Assembly: GCA_023396665.1 (NCBI GenBank)
Contig: JAEWVL010000106.1
Location: forward strand, 1 to 6,513
Origin: Spirochaetota bacterium
GTDB lineage: Bacteria > Spirochaetota > UBA4802 > JAFGJZ01
Direction: 5' to 3'
DNA: 6,513 bases
Part shown: piece after piece, positions 1-5,629 of the stretch
Layout of the letters: the number at the start of each line of letters is the position of its first letter
How positions within the stretch are numbered: position 1 is the stretch's first letter
Notes under the pieces: model-generated
Databases searched by the model: none
The model's input: the letters and a program-made list of their open reading frames with translations, nothing else
Told to the model about the DNA's origin: nothing
Translations under genes and position numbers: made by a program

Positions 1-740
1 GTGCAGACACAGTATATGTCGCGCGCACCACGTTCCCTGAGCGCGTTTGCCGCATTGATAATCGTGCCGCCCGTATCGATCAGATCATCGAGAATGAGAC
101 AGTTTTTCCCTTCAACCTCACCGATGACGTTCATGACAACACTCCTGTTCGCCTGGGGACGACGTTTGTCAATTATGGCAAGTCCGGCATTGAGCTGAGC
201 TGAAAATGATCTTGCGCGGTGCGTTCCCCCCGCATCTGGTGAAACAACGACAAGATCCTCTATTGCTAGTGAACGGACATAGTTAAGCAAAATCGGAGCG
301 GCATAGATATTGTCGACGGGTATATTAAAAAAGCCCTGTGTCTGGTTTGAATGGATATCGACAGTAACAAGACGATCGACTGAGACGCTCTCCAGCAGAT
401 TTGCGACCATTTTTGCCGAAATGGGGACTCGCGGCTCAACTTTTCGATCCTGACGGGCATAGCCGTAATAAGGAACAACCGCAGTCACACTCTTTGCCGA
501 TGCGCGTTTGGCGGCATCGATAAGAAGCAAGAGTTCCATCATGTTGTCATTGACCGGTTTATTTGTCGACTGTATGATGAACACATCGGATCCCCGGATG
601 CTCTCCTGAATTTTGACAAAAATCTCCCCGTCGCTGAAGCGGGAACACTCGACAGGCGTCAGATTAATTCGAAGGGTATCGGCTATCTTTTGTGCCAGTA
701 CTCTGTTGGAATTTCCCGTCAAGACTTTCAGTCTGTCCAC
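1..740 (-). CDS. prs: Ribose-phosphate pyrophosphokinase (PRPP synthetase), 3' end missing
   Basis: Makes PRPP from ribose 5-phosphate and ATP in the cytoplasm, feeding nucleotide, histidine, tryptophan and NAD synthesis. Translating the minus strand from GTG at 740-738 gives 246 uninterrupted residues that run off the left edge. The family is usually about 310-320 aa, so roughly the last 70 are missing. Visible motifs: FSDGEIFVKI (35-44), the ATP-loop VPYYGYARQDRK (89-100), the metal-binding VDIHSNQTQGFFNIPVDNI (127-145), SPDAGGTHRAR (167-177), DKRR with the catalytic-type Lys (191-194), and the PRPP-binding loop DDLIDTGGT (218-226). The GTG start is supported by AAGGAG six bases upstream and by the normal N-terminal length. 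It lies 115 bases downstream of the Tgt fusion gene on the same strand, so cotranscription is plausible. The family call is very secure. Class I is likely because the motifs match the bacterial enzymes. Confidence 0.96.
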   Translation of the reverse strand, partial: MDRLKVLTGNSNRVLAQKIADTLRINLTPVECSRFSDGEIFVKIQESIRGSDVFIIQSTNKPVNDNMMELLLLIDAAKRASAKSVTAVVPYYGYARQDRKVEPRVPISAKMVANLLESVSVDRLVTVDIHSNQTQGFFNIPVDNIYAAPILLNYVRSLAIEDLVVVSPDAGGTHRARSFSAQLNAGLAIIDKRRPQANRSVVMNVIGEVEGKNCLILDDLIDTGGTIINAANALRERGARDIYCVC

Positions 741-855
741 GATTCGCTCCTTATCTGTGCGGGCTCAAACCCGCTTCCGGAGACATTTGTACAAATTGTC
801 CCCCCTTGTGAAATACTTTTTGACGAAACACAAGAATTTTTGCGAAACAGACACC
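741..855 (-). promoter_or_regulatory. prs leader / intergenic spacer with small hairpin and palindrome
   Basis: This is the 115-base gap between the stop of the Tgt fusion gene and the prs start. It holds a 12-bp palindrome ATTTGTACAAAT (785-796), a run of six C on the plus strand (800-805), and a short GC-rich hairpin with five-base arms GCGGG/CCCGC around a six-base loop (759-774). The hairpin ends about seven bases before the AAGGAG ribosome-binding site (752-747). No U-tract follows it, so it is not a convincing terminator. I saw no good -35/-10 pair. The spacer may be a processing or operator region within a tgt-prs transcript, but that is inference. Confidence 0.35.
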
Positions 856-2907
856 CTATTGTATTCGCGCAGGGGCAAAGCCCGATTGAAACTGCCTGTG
901 TCCGCGAACCCTGGACATGATCGCCTCGCATTCCTCATCGTCCAGACCTTCCGCGCATTGTGCGGATGATCTTTCCCAGCGCCCCAGCCATTCATGGTCA
1001 AGCAATTGCACCGTAGCGTCAAAAGCATCGCTACCGCTGTACGCTATAGTCGTCTCCTCTTTCGGGCCGCTCGAGATTCCCTTTCCGACAAAAAAACCGG
1101 CCGCCAGCAATGCGCTGCGCACCTGTGTTGAGGCGCTGTAGGTAAGCAGTTTTGCCGGTTTTTCAGCACACAATCCGAAGAGTTTCTCAAAGTGGGTGTA
1201 TGACCACAAATCCGGGGCACTCTTCATCGAAAACATATCGTAGATAATTACATCGGGAGCGGCAGCTTCATGCATCTTTTCGCGAAAATCACCATTATGA
1301 AGGTACCAGTCAAGTTTACCCGAAGCGTGATGCCACTCACCCGTTTCCAGAATTGCATGAGGTGCTGCGTGCCGTATGTGAGGGAAAACAGCCGGATTTT
1401 TCAGAACAAGTCCCAAGGCATCGGTATCGTTTTCAAAACTTGACAGCAGAAGCGGACGCAGCACTTCCCTGTTTGTTTTGATCATCGCTTCAACGGAATG
1501 CAGAAGTGCCATGACATTGCTTGCGGCACCCATGCCGACATCCCATACGACAAAAGGAGTACCCGTTTTTTTCAAAAGATGTTTTTCAGGATCAATCTGT
1601 GCGACATAGAGCTCTTCTGCCTCTTTAGCCGGTTCGTTCACCGAATGCATGACTTCGCCGCTTTGACGATCGCGAACACAGAAAAACCCGGCACTGTTTT
1701 TATGTATTTCAAAGTTGCCAAGCATAATAATATTTTTCGTTTTTTTGGGACCCTTCGGATGACATTTGGGATATTCGCTCTCCTCGGCCGACAGCGCATC
1801 TTTTGTTTGTCTGTAATAAGAAAGAAAACTCCCGTCAATAATGGCGCTTCGCATAGTATCCATGAGTTTCTTATAGAAAAAAAGATTGTGCTGTGAGAGA
1901 AGATGCGCTCCGAAGTGTTCGTCACACTTGACAAGATGATGTAAAAACGCCCTGCTGTAGCTTACGCAGGTTGGGCACTTGCAGTCATGATCGAGCGCAC
2001 TGTCGTCATTCTTGTACACGCCGCGGCGCAGCTCAATCTTGCCTCTTGAAGTCCATGCGGCACCCTGTTGAGCGAGGGCTGTCGGCAGAATGCAGTCGCA
2101 CATGTCGACACCGCGATAGACGGCTTCGAGAAGATCAAGAGGGGTTCCGACTCCCATAAGATAGCGCGGCAAATTTCGCGGAAGCAGCGCTGCGGTAAAG
2201 GCTGTTGTATCCTTACGCTCCTCGTCACTTTCGCCGACCGCCAGTCCGCCGATCGCAAAACCGTCAAAACCGAGCGAACTCAGCTGTGCCGCGCTTTGTG
2301 CGCGCAGATCCTCAAAGCAGCCGCCCTGAACGATGGCAAAGATTGATTGAGCGGAATCACCGCGTGCAGCCAGAGAACGCTCGGCCCATCGCGCGGTACG
2401 TTCAGTGGCTATACGACATTCGTCTTTGGGTGCACGGGAGGATATGCACTGGTCAAGAACCATCATGATATCACTGCCGATAAAGCGCTGTGCGGCAATA
2501 CAACTCTCGGGACTCAGCAGAAAACGGGATCCGTCGATATAGCTTTTGACCCAGGCGCCCTCATCTTTAATGGTAAGCGATTTAGCCAGGGAGAAAATCT
2601 GAAATCCCCCCGAATCGGTAAGGATGGACCCTTTCCAGTTCATGAAACGGTGAAGTCCGCCGAACTCCTCGAAGAAACGCGCACCGGGTCGCAGCAGCAG
2701 ATGATAGGTGTTCGCCAGCAAAACCGGATAGCCGAAATCGTGAACGGTCTCAAGCGTCTGATTACGCAAAGCACCGCAAGTGGCTACCGGCATGAAAAGC
2801 GGTGTCTGCACGGTTGAATGCGCTGTACGAAACGTTGCAGCCCTGGCCGAGCTGTGAGGACATTCGGCGTCTATGGTGAACGCAAGTCGTCGTGAAAGTT
2901 CCATCAT
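856..2907 (-). CDS. tgt: Fused queuine/preQ1 tRNA-ribosyltransferase (Tgt) with C-terminal MnmD/MnmC2-like methyltransferase
   Basis: Predicted 683-aa cytoplasmic tRNA wobble-modifying enzyme. Residues about 1-370 are Tgt, which swaps guanine 34 of GUN-anticodon tRNAs for preQ1 or queuine. Visible are DSGGFQ (Asp98), LDQC (Asp152, Cys154), VQGG, GGLAVGE (Val224), the nucleophile Asp271 in DMCDCILPT, and the zinc ligands Cys309, Cys311, Cys314 and His340. Spacing matches Zymomonas mobilis Tgt as I remember it. Residues about 392-683 resemble the MnmC methyltransferase half (MnmD, DUF752 family): a GEVMHS segment, a SAM-loop-like DVGMGAASN (456-464), VIIYDMFSMKSAPDLW (552-567), and TYSASTQVRSALLAAGF (589-605) then GPKEET. 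That family methylates nm5U34 to mnm5U34. An ordinary Tgt is about 370-390 aa, so the length itself shows the fusion; the frame is open throughout. The ATG at 2907 is chosen for its GGGAG five bases upstream; an in-frame GTG at 3021 lacks a ribosome-binding site. ATG at 2904 is equally possible. The Tgt call is near certain; the methyltransferase substrate is inferred. Confidence 0.93.
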   Translation of the reverse strand: MMELSRRLAFTIDAECPHSSARAATFRTAHSTVQTPLFMPVATCGALRNQTLETVHDFGYPVLLANTYHLLLRPGARFFEEFGGLHRFMNWKGSILTDSGGFQIFSLAKSLTIKDEGAWVKSYIDGSRFLLSPESCIAAQRFIGSDIMMVLDQCISSRAPKDECRIATERTARWAERSLAARGDSAQSIFAIVQGGCFEDLRAQSAAQLSSLGFDGFAIGGLAVGESDEERKDTTAFTAALLPRNLPRYLMGVGTPLDLLEAVYRGVDMCDCILPTALAQQGAAWTSRGKIELRRGVYKNDDSALDHDCKCPTCVSYSRAFLHHLVKCDEHFGAHLLSQHNLFFYKKLMDTMRSAIIDGSFLSYYRQTKDALSAEESEYPKCHPKGPKKTKNIIMLGNFEIHKNSAGFFCVRDRQSGEVMHSVNEPAKEAEELYVAQIDPEKHLLKKTGTPFVVWDVGMGAASNVMALLHSVEAMIKTNREVLRPLLLSSFENDTDALGLVLKNPAVFPHIRHAAPHAILETGEWHHASGKLDWYLHNGDFREKMHEAAAPDVIIYDMFSMKSAPDLWSYTHFEKLFGLCAEKPAKLLTYSASTQVRSALLAAGFFVGKGISSGPKEETTIAYSGSDAFDATVQLLDHEWLGRWERSSAQCAEGLDDEECEAIMSRVRGHRQFQSGFAPARIQ

Positions 2908-2939
2908 TAGTGCTCCCTTTCTGCTAAAGGGAGCACTAA
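2907..2939 (-). promoter_or_regulatory. Perfect 14-bp hairpin masking the tgt ribosome-binding site
   Basis: The arms TTAGTGCTCCCTTT and AAAGGGAGCACTAA are exact reverse complements around a five-base loop. In the tgt mRNA the 3' arm contains the whole AAAGGGAG Shine-Dalgarno stretch (2920-2913), and its last base is the A of the start ATG (2907). Folding would hide the ribosome-binding site, so translation could be conditional. There is no U-tract, so it is not an intrinsic terminator. A second upstream segment, TTCCTTT (about 2959-2953), could pair with the same Shine-Dalgarno as an alternative. The repeat could instead be a protein-binding operator or a palindromic dispersed repeat. The structure is read directly from the sequence; the regulatory role is inference. 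Confidence 0.6.
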
Positions 2940-3175
2940 GCACTTTTTTGTAAAGGAATTTCACGCTTTTTACGCCTGATCTGGCACAATAATCGCCATG
3001 CAGCAAAACAGTCTGGGTCACAAATGTATTGATTGAAAAAAACTTTCGTTGCCATAATTTTCAAAATTGTGATGAAAATGTATGTGCATATTTTGCATGT
3101 TTTCCCAGAGTGTCACGTGAAACTATTTTATAAAGCAGAACCCTGTTGACAGGGATCAACTGCAGGGAGAAGTAC
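2940..3175. promoter_or_regulatory. Divergent intergenic region between tgt and the m5U methyltransferase gene
   Basis: AT-rich spacer that must hold the promoters of both divergent genes. On the plus strand TTGATT (3029-3034) and CATAAT (3053-3058), 18 bases apart, make a possible sigma-70-type promoter. TATTTT/TATAAA (3124-3134) is an alternative -10 without a good -35. A 13-base palindrome AATTTTCAAAATT (3056-3068) overlaps the first -10 and could be an operator. Smaller palindromes are TCACGTGA (3113-3120) and CCCTG-TTGA-CAGGG (3141-3154). I found no convincing minus-strand promoter by eye. Nothing here looks coding: the in-frame upstream extension of tgt to 3021 has no ribosome-binding site and no family similarity. 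Confidence 0.35.
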
Positions 3176-4375
3176 TTGGCCAGAAATATTTCTGTTTCAT
3201 TACCTGTCGGATTCGCCGAACGCTGTTTTCAGGAGGCGGGACAATTCGCAAAAAAACGCGGACGCCCGGCCGAACCTTTTACACATCTTGAATATGCCGA
3301 TGAGTGCAGGATCAAACAGAAAGCCTTCGATAGTTTCTGTCAATCAAGCGGCATTGTGAAGCCGCAGAATCTCGTTCCGGCACCTTGCGGAAGAAATTAC
3401 CGTACGACCTCCAAGCGCCGCGTAAAAACGATCAACGAACGTATCCGCCTTATTTGTGACACTGATGAACCGGAGCTGGTCTCACGTCTTGAGCCCTACA
3501 CTCATGCGGCGATATTCACGGCTCTCGAACAATTATTTTCCGGTCTTAAACAAACGCTACTTTCGGGAATCAATTTCTGTATTGTACGAGGCGATACGGA
3601 ATGTTCGCTCATATTCAATCTTGCGAAAGTTGACCGGCACAGCATACATCTATTTACCAAGATCTCCGAAGAGCTGAAGGCCGAGCTGCCCGCTCTCGTC
3701 TCGGCCTTTATCTTTCATGACCCTTCGCGTTCGAAGTATTATCTCGACGCTGAAGCCCTCGATGCACATGCATTCAAGAGGCTTTTCGGCCCCAGAAACA
3801 TGCGTGTTCGCGCTGGAGGCCTGCTGTTTCAGCATCATCCGCTTTCCTTTTCACAGGTTAACACAGCTGTTGCCGAATTGATTGCCGAAAAGATAAGTTC
3901 ATTTTTTGAAGATTCGGGTGACGCGCTTATTGACCTGTATTGCGGTTACGGTTTTTTTTCATGTCTGTGCGCCAAGGGCTATCAGACGATCACCGGCATC
4001 GATTGTGCCCGTGAATCGATAGCCAGTGCGAAAGAGAATGCCGATCATCTCTGTAAAAAATCAAGGAACACCTTTTATCAGCGATCAATCGACGCGAAGA
4101 CAATAGATACCGTTCTGTCTCCCCTGCGAGGTGCGAAATCGATGATTCTGGACCCGCCCCGAAACGGTTGCGGCCGTGGAGTAATTGCGGCTGCCAGTGC
4201 ATTGCTGCCGCACAAAGTGGCACAGCTTTTCTGCGGCGCCGAAGAACTAGCCCGGGAGTGTGATCTGTGGACGAAGGGGGAATACCGTATCGCGGAACTT
4301 ATTCCATATGATATGTTTGCCGGTACCGCCAATATCGAAACACTCGTTCTGATGGAGCCGAAGCGGAAAAAATAG
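3176..4375 (+). CDS. TrmA/RlmC/RlmD-family RNA (uracil-5-)-methyltransferase, divergent
   Basis: Predicted 399-aa SAM-dependent enzyme that methylates C5 of a uridine in tRNA or rRNA. The C-terminal half carries the family signature in order: SFSQVN (224-229, Gln227), SAM motif I LIDLYCGYGFFS (251-262), acidic GID (Asp276), DPPRNGCGRG (326-335), the position of the catalytic cysteine at Cys353 in LFCGAEELAREC, and PYDMFAGTANIET (377-389) with the conserved Glu388. The usual SCNP around the nucleophile is replaced by FCGA. The N-terminal half is poorly conserved: no TRAM domain, and not enough clustered cysteines for the 4Fe-4S motif of RlmC/RlmD. I chose TTG at 3176 because AGGGAG sits at 3164-3169, six bases upstream; a TTG at 3146 would add ten residues but lacks such a site. 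Substrate position (tRNA U54, or a 23S rRNA uridine) cannot be told, so I give no symbol. It is divergent from tgt. Confidence 0.88.
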   Translation: MARNISVSLPVGFAERCFQEAGQFAKKRGRPAEPFTHLEYADECRIKQKAFDSFCQSSGIVKPQNLVPAPCGRNYRTTSKRRVKTINERIRLICDTDEPELVSRLEPYTHAAIFTALEQLFSGLKQTLLSGINFCIVRGDTECSLIFNLAKVDRHSIHLFTKISEELKAELPALVSAFIFHDPSRSKYYLDAEALDAHAFKRLFGPRNMRVRAGGLLFQHHPLSFSQVNTAVAELIAEKISSFFEDSGDALIDLYCGYGFFSCLCAKGYQTITGIDCARESIASAKENADHLCKKSRNTFYQRSIDAKTIDTVLSPLRGAKSMILDPPRNGCGRGVIAAASALLPHKVAQLFCGAEELARECDLWTKGEYRIAELIPYDMFAGTANIETLVLMEPKRKK

Positions 4376-4406
4376 ATTAGCTTTTATCTCAATGGGAGCA
4401 CTAATC
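4375..4406 (+). terminator. Imperfect inverted repeat after the m5U methyltransferase gene
   Basis: GATTAG (4375-4380) pairs with CTAATC (4401-4406). The stem can be extended by two pairs across a two-base bulge and then by G-T wobbles. It begins on the last base of the stop codon, a usual place for a terminator, but no clean U-tract follows (the next bases are GTTGCCTTTTG), so termination is doubtful. Its right arm contains GGGAGCACTAA (4394-4404), the same 11 bases as in the hairpin before tgt, so it may be a decayed copy of that repeat. Weak support. Confidence 0.3.
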
Positions 4407-4414
4407 GTTGCCTT

Positions 4415-4445
4415 TTGTGACAATTATTTGATATTTTTGTAATAA
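4415..4445 (+). promoter_or_regulatory. Possible promoter for the lipoprotein-receptor gene pair
   Basis: A strongly AT-rich stretch holds TTGTGA (4415-4420) and TAATAA (4440-4445) with a 19-base spacer. TTGATA (4428-4433) and TATGCC (4450-4455), 16 bases apart, are an alternative. Either would give a leader of roughly 75-90 bases before the lipoprotein start at 4541. It is by-eye pattern matching only; position and composition are the main support. Confidence 0.35.
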
Positions 4446-4461
4446 TCATTATGCCTGTAAA

Positions 4462-4485
4462 GTCGGACACTTGTCGCTCCGACAA
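4462..4485 (+). promoter_or_regulatory. Two mutually exclusive hairpins in the lipoprotein gene leader
   Basis: GTCGGA (4462-4467) is complementary to TCCGAC (4478-4483), with a ten-base loop. TTGTCG (4471-4476) is also complementary to CGACAA (4480-4485), with a three-base loop. The two six-bp stems share the CGAC bases (4480-4483) and cannot form together. They lie about 56 bases upstream of the start codon at 4541, within the probable 5' leader. No U-tract follows. Each stem is short, so a regulatory role is only a possibility. Confidence 0.3.
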
Positions 4486-4540
4486 TAAGAAATGTCATAG
4501 TACGCTTTTTCCGCATGTGTTCACACGTTTCGGAGGATTC

Positions 4541-5617
4541 ATGTTTCGCACTTATTTATCACTATTGCTTTTATTTGCTATTCCGGCAGCTTGTTCAACT
4601 GAAAATCCGGAGATTGAAGACAATTCTTTGAATATATCCGCTATGCCCGAAGTGGTCTACTGCAGCGGTTACGTTCATTCAAAGCGGCAGAAAATTTCTT
4701 CCGCTGACATCATCAATCCAGGATCAAAACTTCAAAGTACACCGGGATCAAGCTGCGAACTGCTGTTCTCAACAGCTTTCATAAGAATGGGAAGCGCAAG
4801 TACCGTTTCGCTCAAAGAATGTACTGTTTCCGGAAAAGGAAATTTGCTTCACCTTGACATGGAAGACGGATATCTCCTTGTCAAGGGCTTCCATGATGGC
4901 AAATCACAATTATATATATATACGCCTACAGCGGTGATTTCCGGCGCACAGGCACATTTCAGTGTTCTCACCGATGCTTACGGTACCACGAAAATCAGCG
5001 TATTCAGCGGCAGTGTTCTGGTTTCAAAACGCATTCCCGTTCTTGACGGCGCCCCCCTTCATCTCATTACACGAGCCACAGAGATTATAACAGGAAACTA
5101 TGCGATACTGACAAAAAGACAACAGGTCAAAACCGAGAATGCCTATAGTGAGGCTATAAAGAATCACAAAGACCCAGGGGCTGCACTTGATTCCATTCGT
5201 GATGTACTGGCTCTATATGATAAATGCAGGGGTGTTCTTGTTTATGATTACCGCGATAATGAAAATGAAATCATTGATATCTCCGGCATTGATATACCCG
5301 AAACCAGGGTCGGAATTGGTTCTGCAAGATCGTCCGCTCTGGGCACACTCACCCTTACCGCTTCAGACATGTATCATTCCTATAACGGTAAAATTATTTG
5401 GACAAGCCAGATAGGCGCCGGTCCCGTGAAAAAAGCTTCACGCGTATATATTGCTGGCAACGACAGACTCTATTGTGCGTCTTATTCAGGAAAAGTTGTC
5501 TGGATGAAAAATATCTCGTATATTAATGATCTGAGAGTGCTTGGAAATATTCTGCAATTAGAAACCGCCTACGGAACAATTCGCATAGCAATTCCAAGCG
5601 GGCGGATAATCGAATAA
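4541..5617 (+). CDS. FecR-domain lipoprotein with C-terminal PQQ-like propeller strands
   Basis: Predicted 358-aa exported lipoprotein. A short positive N-terminus, hydrophobic stretch YLSLLLLFAIPAA (5-17) and Cys18 form a signal peptide; the lipobox IPAAC is off-consensus, as is common in spirochaetes. Residues about 37-165 look like a FecR domain: PGSKLQSTPGSSCELLF (60-76), then a MGSASTVSL strand, a LEDGYLLV-type turn (MEDGYLLV, 107-114), and a TPTAVISGAQAHFSV segment (128-142) followed by SVFSGSVLVS. Residues about 275-358 contain blade-like strands of a PQQ-type beta-propeller: YNGKIIWTSQIG, a DRLYCASYSGKVVWMKNIS match, and a final GTIRIAIPSGRII. Only two or three blades are present, far short of a full propeller. 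The ATG at 4541 follows GGAGG at 4532-4536; an upstream in-frame ATG at 4451 would bury the signal peptide. The membrane-receptor gene begins 12 bases after the stop, implying an operon. Role unknown; FecR-type domains often sense or bind cell-wall or envelope partners. Confidence 0.85.
   Translation: MFRTYLSLLLLFAIPAACSTENPEIEDNSLNISAMPEVVYCSGYVHSKRQKISSADIINPGSKLQSTPGSSCELLFSTAFIRMGSASTVSLKECTVSGKGNLLHLDMEDGYLLVKGFHDGKSQLYIYTPTAVISGAQAHFSVLTDAYGTTKISVFSGSVLVSKRIPVLDGAPLHLITRATEIITGNYAILTKRQQVKTENAYSEAIKNHKDPGAALDSIRDVLALYDKCRGVLVYDYRDNENEIIDISGIDIPETRVGIGSARSSALGTLTLTASDMYHSYNGKIIWTSQIGAGPVKKASRVYIAGNDRLYCASYSGKVVWMKNISYINDLRVLGNILQLETAYGTIRIAIPSGRIIE
4911..4922 (+). repeat. (TA)6 dinucleotide run inside the lipoprotein gene
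   Basis: Six TA units lie within the FecR-like domain and encode part of the LYIYT strand. Gain or loss of one unit would shift the frame, so slipped-strand switching is conceivable, but six units is short for a phase-variable tract. Confidence 0.6.
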
Positions 5618-5629
5618 ACGGGTTATTCA

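Noticed and set aside
613..969. A 118-codon plus-strand open frame across the prs start and intergenic gap
   Set aside because: It runs antisense to the conserved prs N-terminus and the Tgt fusion C-terminus, with no similarity or ribosome-binding site.
1498..1896. A 132-codon plus-strand open frame opposite the Tgt-MnmD junction
   Set aside because: Antisense to the zinc-site-to-linker region of the fusion gene; no initiation signal or recognisable domain.
2347..2817. A 156-codon open frame on the plus strand opposite tgt
   Set aside because: It lies wholly antisense to conserved Tgt motifs, has no ribosome-binding site, and its translation resembles no family I know.
2908..3021. N-terminal extension of Tgt to a GTG at 3021
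   Set aside because: The extra 38 residues match nothing in the family, no ribosome-binding site precedes the GTG, and the ATG at 2907 has a good one.
2907..3021. A known preQ1 riboswitch upstream of tgt
   Set aside because: I could not find the class I core with its A-rich tail, nor a convincing class II or III layout; only a plain hairpin is visible.
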